Part shown: positions 8,557-17,842 of the stretch, one piece after another
How the letters are laid out: each line of letters starts with the position of its first letter
How positions within the stretch are numbered: position 1 is the stretch's first letter
From: DASVTR01 sp036382855
GTDB lineage: Bacteria; Acidobacteriota; Blastocatellia; Pyrinomonadales; Pyrinomonadaceae
DNA length: 64,000 bases
Assembly: GCA_036382855.1 (NCBI GenBank)
Contig: DASVPO010000013.1
Location: 62,001 to 126,000, forward strand
Direction: 5' to 3'
Translations under genes and position numbers: made by a program
Notes under the pieces: generated by a model
Seen by the model: only the letters and a program-made list of their open reading frames with translations
The model's database searches: none
What the model was told of the DNA's origin: nothing

Positions 8557-9726
8557 GTGTCATCACCTAAAACTCTCTTGCGCCTCGCCGCGCGCCTAGA
8601 CGATGTGGGGTTTTCCGACATCGTCAAAATACGTAACAAGATTATGAAGCTGCGAGCGGCCGGTTCAAGCGTCTACCAGTTTGAAGGTGGTGAGCCTTAC
8701 AGCGAAACGCCCGGCTACATTAAAGAGGCGATGACGCGCGCACTGCTTGAGAACAAAACACGCTACGCGCCTTCGTCCGGCCTCGCGGAGTTGCGCGCGG
8801 CCATCGCTGACAAGCTACGCGAGCGCAACCGTATCCAAGCGAGCGAAGAGAACGTCATCGTCTTGAACGGCGGCATGCAGGGACTCTACGGCGCTTTCCA
8901 GTCAATCGTTAATCCGGGCGAAGATGTGCTCGTCTTCTCGCCCTACTGGACGCCAATCAAAGACCTCATCGCGCATTGCGAAGCCTCGCCCGTGCTTGTG
9001 CCAACCCTTGAAGCGCGCGAGGAAGGATTCCTGACGACGCTCAGGCGCTATGCAACGGAGCGCACGCGCGCCATCTATTACAACACGCCAGCGAATCCGA
9101 CAGGCATCGTGTTCACGCGCGAGGAAGCATTGGAGGTTGCGCGTTTTGCGCAGGAACGCGACCTCGTCGTTATCGCTGATGAAGCTTACGAAGATCTGGT
9201 TTACGACGGAGAACACGTCTCCATCGCCTCGCTCGAAGGAATGATGGAACGCACCGTCACCTGCTTCACGCTCTCGAAATCCTATGCGATGACGGGCTGG
9301 CGTCTGGGTTATGCCGTCGCGACCGAGCCCTGGATGACGGGCCTGCGCAAGACAACGCTCTATTCCACAAACGGTGTCTCGACGCCCTCTCAATGGGCTG
9401 CGCTCGCAGCCTTCACAACGCCCTCCGATTTTCTGGAAAAGAATCTGTCGGCCTATCGCGAGCGGCGCGATAAGTTGCTGGCAGGACTTAACGAACTTGG
9501 ACTCACGTGCAGCAGCCCCGCCGGTGCTTTCTACGCGTTTCCAGACGTTTCGCGCATCAGCAGCGATAGCCGTCAGGCCGCGGACATCCTGCTCGAACGC
9601 GCGCAGGTCGCCACCGTTCCCGGCATCGTCTTCGGCGCACACGGCGAGGGCCACTGCCGCTTCTCTTTCTCCACACAACTTGAGACCATCGAAGCCGGGC
9701 TTGATTCTCTGCGCCGTAATCTGTAG
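8557..9726 (+). CDS. Class I/II PLP-dependent aminotransferase (aspartate aminotransferase-like)
   Basis: A 389-residue protein of fold-type I. Typical signatures are FEGGEPYSETP near the N-terminus, YNTPANPTG in the substrate region, ADEAYEDLVYDG with the PLP-binding aspartate, and TLSKSYAMTGWRLGY with the Schiff-base lysine at about residue 241; a conserved C-terminal arginine lies in CRFSFST. It transfers an amino group between an amino acid and a 2-oxo acid; which one cannot be read. The start is GTG at 8557 with GGAGG 13 nt upstream, which is long. thiL follows 16 nt after the stop. Confidence 0.93.
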   Translation: MSSPKTLLRLAARLDDVGFSDIVKIRNKIMKLRAAGSSVYQFEGGEPYSETPGYIKEAMTRALLENKTRYAPSSGLAELRAAIADKLRERNRIQASEENVIVLNGGMQGLYGAFQSIVNPGEDVLVFSPYWTPIKDLIAHCEASPVLVPTLEAREEGFLTTLRRYATERTRAIYYNTPANPTGIVFTREEALEVARFAQERDLVVIADEAYEDLVYDGEHVSIASLEGMMERTVTCFTLSKSYAMTGWRLGYAVATEPWMTGLRKTTLYSTNGVSTPSQWAALAAFTTPSDFLEKNLSAYRERRDKLLAGLNELGLTCSSPAGAFYAFPDVSRISSDSRQAADILLERAQVATVPGIVFGAHGEGHCRFSFSTQLETIEAGLDSLRRNL

Positions 9727-9727
9727 G

Positions 9728-9917
9728 GATGAGGAACGAGGGATGAAGGATGATGAAGACGCTGCCGACGCATGGACGCGTCCGAGACGAACGCATGCGG
9801 GCGCGCGCGGGCCGAGCGAGTTTGACTTCATCAAGCGCATCCGGCGACGAGCATTAAAACGTAGAAGCACTACCTTAGGCGCTAATTCATCACCCACCGC
9901 TCGTCATTCATCGCTCA
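9728..9917. repeat. Inverted repeat of GATGAAGGA-like words enclosing the thiL start
   Basis: The left arm at 9728-9757 (GATGAGGAACGAGGGATGAA and following) is complementary, with few gaps, to the right arm at 9886-9917 (TTCATCACCCACCGCTCGTC and following). The left arm covers the thiL ribosome-binding and start region; the right arm lies inside the coding sequence. It is the same word family as the intergenic palindromes at 22.9, 25.4 and 57.6 kb. Confidence 0.65.
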
Positions 9918-10879
9918 GCACTTCGCTTCTGGTCGGCATTGGCGACGACGCCGCAGTTATCAAACAGGCTGCGGAGCGCGAGACGGTCATCACCGCCGAC
10001 CTGCTCGTCGAAGACATAGACTTCCGACGCGACACGACAGAACCGCATCTTCTCGGCCACAAAGCTCTGGCCGTCTCTCTCTCAGACATCGCGGCGATGG
10101 GAGCACGCCCGCGCTGGGCCTTGCTTTCGCTCGGTGTGCCGCGCGAAGTCTGGGACTCACATTTCGTTGAAGACTTTTACGGAGGCTTCTTCGCGCTGGC
10201 CGAGAGCTACGATGTCACACTGATTGGCGGCGACGTGTCGCGCACGCCCGCGGCGATTGTCGTTGATTCAGTCGTTCTAGGTGAAACGACTAGAGGGCGC
10301 GCTGTGCTGCGTCGTGGCGCGCGTCCCGGTGACCACATCTTTGTAACTGGCACGCTCGGCGGCGCAGCGGCCGGACTACGTTTATTAGAACGCGGAACGC
10401 GTTTCAAAAAAAGCGTTGGGCCAACTTCCGAGGAGCAGCGAGACGTAGAGCAACTACTGCTGCGGCAGTTGCGCCCGTCGCCACGCGTCGGCTGGGGCGC
10501 GCTGCTCGGCGCTGAACAACTGGCGACCGCCATGATTGACCTCAGCGATGGTCTTTCGTCAGACCTCACGCATCTTTGTCGCGAGAGCCGCGCGGGCGCT
10601 CTGCTTGAAGCCGCGCGCCTGCCCATCAATCCGGCTGTCTCACGCATCTGCGGCCGCCGCTCGCTCGACCCGCTCGCGCTGGCGCTCGATGGCGGCGAAG
10701 ATTTCGAACTGCTGTTTACCGTTCATCCACGCGATTTACGCCGCCTGCCGCGCAAGGTTGACGGCGTGCCCGCGACCTACATCGGCGATGTCACACGCGA
10801 AACTGAGCGCATCAGAATCCTCGAAGGCCGTCGCAAGTGGACGCTGCGGCCCGCAGGTTTTACACACTTCTCAAGCTAA
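9743..10879 (+). CDS. thiL: Thiamine-monophosphate kinase
   Basis: A 378-residue protein that phosphorylates thiamine phosphate to thiamine diphosphate. ThiL signatures are FDFIKRIRR near the start, GIGDDAAVI, VEDIDFRRDTTEPHLLGHKA, SLSDIAAMGARPRWALLSLG, FVTGTLGGAAAGL, DLSDGLSSDLTHLC and LDGGEDFELLF. ATG at 9743 was chosen because the longer frame overlaps the aminotransferase. Between the FDFIKRIRR segment and GIGDDAAVI there are about 30 residues, including NSSPTARHSSLSTSL, where homologs usually have about 10. This extra piece is encoded by the right arm of the inverted repeat. Confidence 0.94.
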   Translation: MKDDEDAADAWTRPRRTHAGARGPSEFDFIKRIRRRALKRRSTTLGANSSPTARHSSLSTSLLVGIGDDAAVIKQAAERETVITADLLVEDIDFRRDTTEPHLLGHKALAVSLSDIAAMGARPRWALLSLGVPREVWDSHFVEDFYGGFFALAESYDVTLIGGDVSRTPAAIVVDSVVLGETTRGRAVLRRGARPGDHIFVTGTLGGAAAGLRLLERGTRFKKSVGPTSEEQRDVEQLLLRQLRPSPRVGWGALLGAEQLATAMIDLSDGLSSDLTHLCRESRAGALLEAARLPINPAVSRICGRRSLDPLALALDGGEDFELLFTVHPRDLRRLPRKVDGVPATYIGDVTRETERIRILEGRRKWTLRPAGFTHFSS

Positions 10880-10979
10880 ACCGCTGAACCCCAAATTTAG
10901 TCAAGCAACTTTTTCATGCTCGATTTTGTTGCCATCGCTTATCTCAAAGAAGTAAGTTAGTAGGGCAAAGTGAGGTGAT

Positions 10980-11546
10980 ATGAAAAATCTTTTCGCGTGC
11001 GTGCTGCTGCTCTTCTTCGTTGCTTCAGGTTTTCAGACTGCCGAGTGTTTTCAGAAAAGAAGACCCGCGGCGAAAAGAACTGCGCGGCCCGAACTTCCAA
11101 CACAGAATAATCGTTCAAAACAGAGCGGAGCAAAGCGTGCGCAGACGGCTGAAGAAAGGGTGGATGCCACAATCGCTGCCTTCGATTCTTTCACAGTCGA
11201 ACTCGTCAGCAGAATTGAGAAAGCGCGGAATCCAGTGTTGGGCGTTGATGCGGGCCAGAAGTACATGAACATGCGGAAGGCTGAGATGAAGGACAGGTTC
11301 GCGAGCATCAAGTGTCTTCCTGAAGCGCAGGTTACAGAAGACATGAAGCGCAAACTACAAGAGCATCTTTACAACGACGGCTTCATGGTCGGCCAGCTTG
11401 TGCCCAAATACGACTCGAACCCTGTCGTCAAGGCTAAGCTTCAGAAGTTGATAGACGATTTTATGGAAATTTTTAAGCATCAAGGGGCGTGTCCGAAAAC
11501 TGCTGTGGCGCGGCTTCCGCAGACTCAAAGATTCGTCAGTCTTTAA
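10980..11546 (+). CDS. Secreted protein of unknown function
   Basis: A 188-residue protein with a Sec signal peptide (MKNLFACVLLLFFVASGFQT, cleavage near AECFQ). A basic K/R-rich linker follows, then a helical domain of about 120 residues with cysteines in SIKCLPEAQ and QGACPKT that could pair. No recognised family. It lies 100 nt after thiL and 28 nt before cysS, so it could be read through into cysS. Confidence 0.65.
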   Translation: MKNLFACVLLLFFVASGFQTAECFQKRRPAAKRTARPELPTQNNRSKQSGAKRAQTAEERVDATIAAFDSFTVELVSRIEKARNPVLGVDAGQKYMNMRKAEMKDRFASIKCLPEAQVTEDMKRKLQEHLYNDGFMVGQLVPKYDSNPVVKAKLQKLIDDFMEIFKHQGACPKTAVARLPQTQRFVSL

Positions 11547-11574
11547 AATCAGGACGCTCTTTAAAAACAAACAC

Positions 11575-12975
11575 ATGTTGAGATTTCACAACACACTGAC
11601 CGGCCGGCAAGAAGAGTTTCGCCCGCTCGTAGAGGGCGAGGTGCGCATGTACTACTGCGGCCCGACCGTCTGGGACTACGGGCACATAGGTAATTTCCGC
11701 TCCAACATTTTCGCCGACCTGCTGCGCCGTTATCTGAAGTTTAAGGGCTACGCGGTCACGCACGTGATGAACATCACGGACGTTGAAGACCGCATCATCG
11801 CGCTCTCGCAGAAGAACGGCGTGACGATTGACGACTATACGGCGAAATATATAGAGGCTTTGTGGCAGGACTTCGACGCGCTCGGCTGCGCGCGGCCCGA
11901 CATCATTCCGCGCGCGACGCGCCATATTTCCGAAATGGTCGCGCTCATCGAACAACTCGAAGCGAATGGTCATGCCTATCGCTCCGAAGGTTCAATCTAT
12001 TATCGCATCAGTTCGTTTCCAGAATACGGCAAGCTCTCGAAGATCAACTTCGCGGGTAACATCGCGGGCGCGTCTGAACGCGTTGACACGGATAAGTATG
12101 AGAAGGAAGACGCGCGCGACTTCGCTCTCTGGAAAATGTCTGCGCCTGAGGAAGAACCCGCTTGGGATACAAGCATCGGGCGCGGGCGTCCCGGCTGGCA
12201 CATCGAGTGCTCCGCCATGTCCATGAAGTATCTGGGCGAGACGTTTGACATTCATGCGGGCGGCATTGACCTCGTTTTCCCGCATCACGAAAACGAGATT
12301 GCACAGAGCGAAGGAGCGACCGGCAAGCAGTTTGCGAAATACTGGATTCACTTCGAGCACTTGAAGGTTGACGGCGAATCAATGTCCAAGTCCAAGGGCA
12401 ACTACTACACGTTTCGTGATGTCGCTGCCAAAGGCTACTCGCCCGTCGCCGTCCGCTACTTCCTCTTCAGCGCGCCCTATCGCAAGCAGCTCAACTTTAC
12501 GTTTGAAGGCTTAAACGCTGCCAGCAAGACCGTCGAAGGCTTGCGCGATTTCCGCTCGCGCCTCAAGGAAGCACGCACCGAAGCCGGCAGCAATCCGCAT
12601 CTTCGCGCGACAGCACAGCGCGCACTCGAAGGCTTTGAAGCAGGATTGGACGACGACCTCAACACGTCTGTTGCGCTCGCAGCGCTCCACAATCTTTCGC
12701 GCGAAGTTAACACGGCGCTCGCAGACCATGCCGTGCGCGAAGACAACAAACGTGAGTTGCTCGAACTCCTGGACCGTTTCAACACCGTGCTGAACATCTT
12801 TGACGACGACCAGCCTGCAATGCTCGACGCCGAAGTGCAGGAGTTAATCAACCAGCGACAGGAAGCGCGCCGCCGCCGTGATTTCGCACGCGCCGACCAG
12901 ATTCGCGACGAACTTTCATCGCGCGGCATCACGCTCGAAGACACGAAGGACGGCGTTCGCTGGAAACGACGTTGA
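11575..12975 (+). CDS. cysS: Cysteinyl-tRNA synthetase
   Basis: A 466-residue class I aminoacyl-tRNA synthetase of normal length. It has the zinc/cysteine-binding YYCGPTVWDYGHIGNFRSN region (HIGN as the HIGH motif), GWHIECSAMS and HAGGIDLVFPHHENEIAQSE with the zinc-ligand histidines. SMSKSKGNYYTF is the KMSKS loop, and the C-terminal helical anticodon region ends in TLEDTKDGVRWKR. It charges tRNA-Cys in the cytoplasm. A hairpin follows at 12985-13040. Confidence 0.98.
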   Translation: MLRFHNTLTGRQEEFRPLVEGEVRMYYCGPTVWDYGHIGNFRSNIFADLLRRYLKFKGYAVTHVMNITDVEDRIIALSQKNGVTIDDYTAKYIEALWQDFDALGCARPDIIPRATRHISEMVALIEQLEANGHAYRSEGSIYYRISSFPEYGKLSKINFAGNIAGASERVDTDKYEKEDARDFALWKMSAPEEEPAWDTSIGRGRPGWHIECSAMSMKYLGETFDIHAGGIDLVFPHHENEIAQSEGATGKQFAKYWIHFEHLKVDGESMSKSKGNYYTFRDVAAKGYSPVAVRYFLFSAPYRKQLNFTFEGLNAASKTVEGLRDFRSRLKEARTEAGSNPHLRATAQRALEGFEAGLDDDLNTSVALAALHNLSREVNTALADHAVREDNKRELLELLDRFNTVLNIFDDDQPAMLDAEVQELINQRQEARRRRDFARADQIRDELSSRGITLEDTKDGVRWKRR

Positions 12976-12984
12976 CAACGGTGC

Positions 12985-13040
12985 AACGCCGGATGCAAGA
13001 TGTTAGCTATTAACCACGCAAGTTCCTAACATCCGGCGTT
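12985..13040. terminator. Hairpin after cysS
   Basis: Arms AACGCCGGATG..TGTTAG and CTAACATCCGGCGTT are complementary across a short loop. There is no clear T-run, so termination or mRNA stabilisation are both possible. Confidence 0.55.
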
Positions 13041-13198
13041 AGTCATAGCTTATGTTTCACCTGCGTCAAGAACATCTCCGACCGCAAGACACGCGGGCCA
13101 ATCTCTTCGCCGACTAGCGAACCGCTCGCCTGCTGTTCGCACTTTTCCATCCGTCATCAATCAACCCACACTCGCTTTCACGAATTTAAGGAGTAAAG

Positions 13199-14554
13199 AT
13201 GATGTCTACGATTGCTCCACCGCAGAGGCCGGAGATAAAAACCGAACTGCCCGGCCCGATGGGCCGCAAAATCATTGAAGCCGACGCACAGTTTGTCACG
13301 CCTTCGTATCCTCGCCCGCCTTTCAAGCTCGTCGTCGAGCACGCCGAAGGCGTCTGGGTCACGGACGTTGACGGCAACCTGTTCCTAGATTGCAACGCAG
13401 GCGTCGCCGTCTGCTCAACAGGCCACTGTCATCCCGAAGTAGTTCAAGCCATACAACAGCAGGCTGCACAACTGATTCACATGTGCGGCACGGATTACTA
13501 CTACCGCCACATGCCCGACCTCGCGCGCAAACTCGACGAGATTACGCCCGTGCCCAGCCCGACGCGCACACACTTTGCCAACAGCGGCACGGAAGCCGTC
13601 GAGACTGCGCTCAAGCTCGCGATGCACGCGACAGGCCGCCAGAAGTTTATAGGCTTCTTCAACAGCTTCCACGGCCGCACGCTCGGCTCGCTCTCTCTTA
13701 CTTCGTCAAGGGTTGCGCAGCGCAAAGGTTTTCATCGTCAGGCGCTCGACGTTGTGCACGTGCCCTACCCGAACATCTTCCGCGACCCGTTCACAGACGA
13801 ACAGACAGACGCCGCTACCGTCAGCCAGAGATGTCTCAACTGGATTGAGAACCGGCTCTTCAAGACGACGACGCCGCCGGATGAAGTCGCGGCAATAGTG
13901 GTCGAAGTCGTGCAGGGCGAGGGCGGTTATGTACCCGCGCCGAAAGAGTTTCTGGATGGCTTGCGTCGTATCTGCGACGAACACGGGATTCTGCTTGTCG
14001 CCGACGAAGTGCAATCGGGAATGGGCCGCACCGGCAAGATGTTTGCCTCGGACCACTACGACCTGAAGCCGGACATCATCTGCATCGCCAAAGGCATCGG
14101 CTCAGGCTTGCCGATTGGCGCGACCGTCGCCCGCGCCGATTTGATGGACTGGAAACCCGGCGCACACGCTTCGACCTTCGGCGGCAATCCCGTCTGCATC
14201 GCCGCCGCCTTAAAGACCATCGAACTGCTCGAACGCGAACTCATAGCCAACAGCGCGGAAGTCGGCGCTTACTTGCAGGAGGGCTTACGCAAGCTGATGA
14301 AGAAGCATGACTGCATCGGCGACGTGCGCGGCCTCGGCATGATGATTGGCGTCGAATTCGTTGAAGACCGTATCGCTATGAAGGCAGCGCCGGAGCTACG
14401 CGACCGCGTCGAGATGGCCTGCTTCGAGCGCGGCCTGATTATCCTTGGCGCTGGCTTCAACACGATTCGCTGGTCGCCGCCCCTCATCCTCTCGCGCGAG
14501 CATGTGGATGTCGCACTGGAAATCTTCGACGCGGCGATTGCTGAGTCCCGTTAG
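13199..14554 (+). CDS. Class III PLP aminotransferase (acetylornithine/4-aminobutyrate type)
   Basis: A 451-residue fold-type I, class III aminotransferase. It shows LDCNAGVAVCSTGHCHPEVV, HFANSGTEAVETALKLAMH (PLP phosphate site), FFNSFHGRTLGSLSLT, VVEVVQGEGGYVPAP, LLVADEVQSGMGRTGKMF, and the Schiff-base lysine in IICIAKGIGSGLPIG. The conserved C-terminal segment is GLGMMIGVEFVED. This subgroup resembles the archaeal-like acetylornithine/GABA aminotransferases, some of which act as amino-acid racemases, so the substrate remains open. A purine RBS (AAGGAG) precedes the ATG pair. A strong bidirectional terminator follows. Confidence 0.93.
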   Translation: MMSTIAPPQRPEIKTELPGPMGRKIIEADAQFVTPSYPRPPFKLVVEHAEGVWVTDVDGNLFLDCNAGVAVCSTGHCHPEVVQAIQQQAAQLIHMCGTDYYYRHMPDLARKLDEITPVPSPTRTHFANSGTEAVETALKLAMHATGRQKFIGFFNSFHGRTLGSLSLTSSRVAQRKGFHRQALDVVHVPYPNIFRDPFTDEQTDAATVSQRCLNWIENRLFKTTTPPDEVAAIVVEVVQGEGGYVPAPKEFLDGLRRICDEHGILLVADEVQSGMGRTGKMFASDHYDLKPDIICIAKGIGSGLPIGATVARADLMDWKPGAHASTFGGNPVCIAAALKTIELLERELIANSAEVGAYLQEGLRKLMKKHDCIGDVRGLGMMIGVEFVEDRIAMKAAPELRDRVEMACFERGLIILGAGFNTIRWSPPLILSREHVDVALEIFDAAIAESR

Positions 14555-14591
14555 AAGTCTGACGCGACGGCGTTTGCTTTAGCGTCAGCCT

Positions 14592-14645
14592 AAATGATGA
14601 AAGGGTTGCTGCCCGACAGTTGGAGCAGCAACCCTTTCATCATTT
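14592..14645. terminator. Long perfect hairpin terminator between convergent genes
   Basis: A 21-bp perfect inverted repeat (AAATGATGAAAGGGTTGCTGC and its complement) around a 12-nt loop. It lies between convergent genes at 14554 and 14664 and can act in both directions. Confidence 0.85.
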
Positions 14646-14663
14646 CAGTTTTCGCTTTGCCAA

Positions 14664-15623
14664 TCACATCGGCCCGTCAATGTTCGCAGGCTTCTTCTTT
14701 GGCGGCGGAGCAGTAGCGTTTGCTTCAAGTTTTCCCTGCCCGCCGTAGCCGTCGTTGACATTCGAAGGCAAAGACTCAAACGTGAGCGAGAGCTTATCTC
14801 CGTTCGCACCGAGACTGCCCTTGAGGCCGAGCGGGCTGCGCGGGAAATCCACGAGCGAGCCTGCATCAACAACCGCATTGCTAAGCTCGCCGCCTGCGGC
14901 GACAAGGCCCGTCGCCACATTTTGCAGCAGCCGCTCTTTCTTGCCGCCCGTGCTCTTCAAATCAAAGACGAGGGTTGCGAGTGGGCCAAGACGGCCGATG
15001 CGAATGTCGCCCACGAGTTGAAGTTTTTCGAAGCGTCCGGCGAAGCCGCCGCCCGTCGTGAAATCACCGCTGGTCACACGATAAGGACGCATCTCGTTAG
15101 TCCACAAAGCATCAAGCTCGACGGCAAACGAACGATTTTCGTCAACGGCGACGGACACGATCTTAAAAGGCGCGGTCAAAGCCTGCGTCGTCATGGCATC
15201 CTTCGGCGGCGACGCGGAAGAGACGCGCAGACGATTATCCGCCACACGCGTTATCTGCACACTATAGCCGCCCGTGTTGCGTTGGCCCAGAAAGGCCGCG
15301 ACGACGATGTTCGTCCTGAAGTAGTCCGCACTCAAATCCGGCAGGCTGTTCATCGCAAACTCGCGCAAGGCCGCATAGGTTTGAGCATTACGAGCGACGA
15401 CAATGAAGGTATCAGTTATTTTGCCGTACGCGCCTTCAGCTAAAACCGTAAGCTCACCCTTCACAGGCTCCTCCACACGCCCCTGCGTCGGCGTCGGTCT
15501 TGCAGTCGTGTTAACATTCACAGTCCCGCTATTACCCTGCTTCGTTCTGCAACCGCCCGCGCCCATTCCCTGCATCCCCACCAATATCAGCAGGACAGAG
15601 ACGCTCTCCTTCATTCTCAACAT
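14664..15623 (-). CDS. Lipoprotein with PrcB-like domain
   Basis: A 319-residue protein starting at ATG 15623, with GGAGGG about 6 nt upstream. A signal peptide ends in the lipobox GMGAGGC, so the mature protein should be lipid-anchored. Residues about 45-150 resemble the PrcB C-terminal domain (NTGGYSVQITRVADNRLRV), known from the Treponema protease complex subunit. The rest is a beta-rich region with FDLKSTGGKKERLL, and the tail is proline/lysine-rich. The function is inferred only from the domain. Confidence 0.72.
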   Translation of the reverse strand: MLRMKESVSVLLILVGMQGMGAGGCRTKQGNSGTVNVNTTARPTPTQGRVEEPVKGELTVLAEGAYGKITDTFIVVARNAQTYAALREFAMNSLPDLSADYFRTNIVVAAFLGQRNTGGYSVQITRVADNRLRVSSASPPKDAMTTQALTAPFKIVSVAVDENRSFAVELDALWTNEMRPYRVTSGDFTTGGGFAGRFEKLQLVGDIRIGRLGPLATLVFDLKSTGGKKERLLQNVATGLVAAGGELSNAVVDAGSLVDFPRSPLGLKGSLGANGDKLSLTFESLPSNVNDGYGGQGKLEANATAPPPKKKPANIDGPM

Positions 15624-15729
15624 TTCACCCTCCAAAAGCAGGACTCCGAATACGGAATCCAACAACCGTTATAACCTATAGCAACTACATTCCCATGATA
15701 CTCTTTCACTCCGATTTCCAAGTTATGTT

Positions 15730-16977
15730 TCAAAATCTCTGCGGCGCTCCGCGCACGCAGCGGACGGTATCGCGTGCGATTAATAATTCTTCATCCGTCG
15801 GAATCACGTAAGCCGAGAGGCGCGAGCCTTCGCGGCTGATGATGCCCTCACGTCCGCTGGTGTGTGCCTTGTTGCGCTCGTCGTCAAGTTCGAGGCCCAT
15901 CCACTGGAGGCCGTTGCAAATTGAGGCGCGCACCTCCGCGGAGTTTTCACCGATGCCGCCCGTGAACACGATTGCATCAGCCCCGCCCATCGCAGCCAGG
16001 TAAGCTCCGACATACTTGCGCGCACGATAACAGAAGATCTCAATCGCAAGTCGCGCACGGCGGTCGTCGTTCTCGCGCGCTTCGTCCAGTAGCTCGCGCA
16101 TGTCGTTCGTGAGTCCTGAGATGCCAATCAAGCCGGATTGCTTGTTGAGCAGGGTTTCGACCTCCTGCGCGGTGAGGCCCTCTTTGGCGGCGATGAAATC
16201 AATAATGGCGGGGTCTATGTCGCCCGTGCGCGTGCCCATCACCAAGCCTTCGAGCGGTGTGAGGCCCATAGAGGTGTCAACGGAATCGCCGTGCTTGATG
16301 GCGGCGGCCGAGCAACCGTTGCCCAGATGCAGCGTGATAACGTTAGTCTGCTCGCGCGGCAGCGCACGCAACTGGCGATAACGATAAGCGACGTAGCGAT
16401 GCGAAGTGCCGTGGAAGCCGTAGCGACGGATTCGATGGCGACGATAAAACTGGTATGGGAGCGCGTAGAGATAAGCGTAGTCCGGCAACGTCTGGTGAAA
16501 CGCCGTATCGAAGACGGCGACCTCCGGCACGCCCGGCCCGAAGACTTCGCGCGCGGCTTCGATGCCCTTGATGTTCGCAGGATTGTGCAGCGGCGCAAGG
16601 TCTATACAATCCTCTATGCCGCGCATAACGTCGTCTGTGATAACGACGGAATGCGTGAAGCGCTCGCCGCCGTGCACGACGCGGTGGCCCACAGCATGCA
16701 CGTCCGCTGCGCTCTGGACTTCGTTGATGCCGGAATCCATCGAGCAGGCCCAGCGAATTATCAACTCGACAGCCGCGCGCGTATCGCGCAGGGGCGCGGT
16801 CAAACGTCGCGCGTCTCTCCCTTCCGCGTGCAGCGTCACGATGGCTTCGCCGCCGACGCGCTCGACCGTGCCCCGCGCCAGCCTGCGGTCTGCTCCCTGC
16901 TCAATCAAGTCAAGGTCGGTTGCTATCAATTGAAACTTGACGGAAGAGCTGCCGCAATTAAGGACAAGGACATTCAT
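15730..16977 (-). CDS. ackA: Acetate kinase
   Basis: A 415-residue protein from ATG 16977 (MNVLVLNCGSSSVKFQLI), preceded by CGGAGC. ASKHA-fold signatures are GHRVVHGGE, FDTAFHQTLP, YGFHGTSHRYVAYR, LHLGNGCSA, MGLTPLEGLVMGTRTGDIDP and FTGGIGENSAEVR. It interconverts acetate plus ATP and acetyl phosphate, yielding ATP during overflow or fermentation. No phosphotransacetylase gene is adjacent. Confidence 0.97.
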   Translation of the reverse strand: MNVLVLNCGSSSVKFQLIATDLDLIEQGADRRLARGTVERVGGEAIVTLHAEGRDARRLTAPLRDTRAAVELIIRWACSMDSGINEVQSAADVHAVGHRVVHGGERFTHSVVITDDVMRGIEDCIDLAPLHNPANIKGIEAAREVFGPGVPEVAVFDTAFHQTLPDYAYLYALPYQFYRRHRIRRYGFHGTSHRYVAYRYRQLRALPREQTNVITLHLGNGCSAAAIKHGDSVDTSMGLTPLEGLVMGTRTGDIDPAIIDFIAAKEGLTAQEVETLLNKQSGLIGISGLTNDMRELLDEARENDDRRARLAIEIFCYRARKYVGAYLAAMGGADAIVFTGGIGENSAEVRASICNGLQWMGLELDDERNKAHTSGREGIISREGSRLSAYVIPTDEELLIARDTVRCVRGAPQRF

Positions 16978-17092
16978 GCTCCGAATAGTAAATGGTAAAC
17001 GTTGAATAGACAAAAGCGTCCTCGCGTCCATTAGGCGCGCAGGCTCAACTGCCGTTGGAGCGAGAAACAGTAGTTAGAAAAAACAGGGAGCG

Positions 17093-17701
17093 TTAATGAG
17101 AGGCAGGCTCAAGGTCTTGGCCGGCAAGTCGTTGGCCGCTGATTCTCCGGCGGTAAATGAAGAGCAGCAGGGCGAACGAACACCAGCAGAGCAGCATGAC
17201 GTAAAAGGCCGTGTCGCGTTCAAGGCAGAGTTGTGGAGGCGTTGCCCTGTAGGCCCAACAGGTGTAGCCCATCAGTTGAACCATTAGAGAGGTCGGGCAG
17301 AGTGCGAGTAAGAGCAGCAGCTTGGGCTGGTGTGGCAGTCGCGGCGAAAGATTAAGAAGTCGCCAGGCCAGAATCAGGCTGCCGGTGTCCGCTAAGATTC
17401 CCGGCAGGCGCAGCCAGAAAGAGAACCCGATGCCCGTGACTCCGTTGAGCCAGCCCCACGCTTTGATAACGTGAATCATAAACGGCGGGCTGTTGAATGG
17501 ATTGTTAAAGGAGACTCTGACGTAGTATGTGCCGACGCCTAGTTTGCGTATCTTCGCCAAGTGGTCTGCGAAACCGATGACATCGGCCGAGCCTTCGCTA
17601 GTCAGAGCCAGATACAGCTTGACGAGCAGGATAAGAAAGGCCGCAAGCGCAATGACCATCAACCAGCCGCGTGACATTGCGTTGCGCTTATGTTTCGTCA
17701 T
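17093..17701 (-). CDS. Truncated membrane glycosyltransferase-like protein
   Basis: A 202-residue protein with about four hydrophobic segments. The first two thirds look like the N-terminal part of a dolichyl-phosphate-mannose/GT39-like transferase (VSFNNPFNSPPFMIHVIKAW, WLRLPGILADTGSLILAWRL). After LMVQLMGYT, where full-length members run on for 200 or more residues, the sequence jumps to CWAYRATPPQLCLERDTAFY and a last helix. This suggests an internal deletion that joined two parts of a longer gene. The product is probably non-functional, though the frame is intact. Confidence 0.5.
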   Translation of the reverse strand: MTKHKRNAMSRGWLMVIALAAFLILLVKLYLALTSEGSADVIGFADHLAKIRKLGVGTYYVRVSFNNPFNSPPFMIHVIKAWGWLNGVTGIGFSFWLRLPGILADTGSLILAWRLLNLSPRLPHQPKLLLLLALCPTSLMVQLMGYTCWAYRATPPQLCLERDTAFYVMLLCWCSFALLLFIYRRRISGQRLAGQDLEPASH

Positions 17702-17743
17702 CCTCTATTAAGAGACTATTTCAAAACTCCGCTACTACTTTAT

Positions 17744-17842
17744 TCAACCCTTTGCGCCTTCGGTTTTTCTTTAATTGCGCCTTTGCGAGAAAAGCCTTTC
17801 ACGCAAAGGCGCTAAGTTAAAACATAAGGAGCAAAGGGTTGA
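17744..17842. repeat. Intergenic palindrome of GCGCAAAGG-like words
   Basis: TCAACCCTTTGC at the left is complementary to GCAAAGGGTTGA at the right. Inside, TTGCGCCTTTGCGAG pairs with CACGCAAAGGCGCTAA. The nested inverted repeats share one word. They lie in the 220-bp gap between the amidohydrolase end and the truncated glycosyltransferase. Confidence 0.7.

Noticed and set aside
9374..9742. N-terminal extension of the thiL frame
   Set aside because: Overlaps the aminotransferase gene in another frame and has no resemblance to ThiL; ATG 9743 is used instead.
16138..16998. 286-codon open frame opposite ackA
   Set aside because: Shadow frame; all acetate kinase motifs are on the minus strand.
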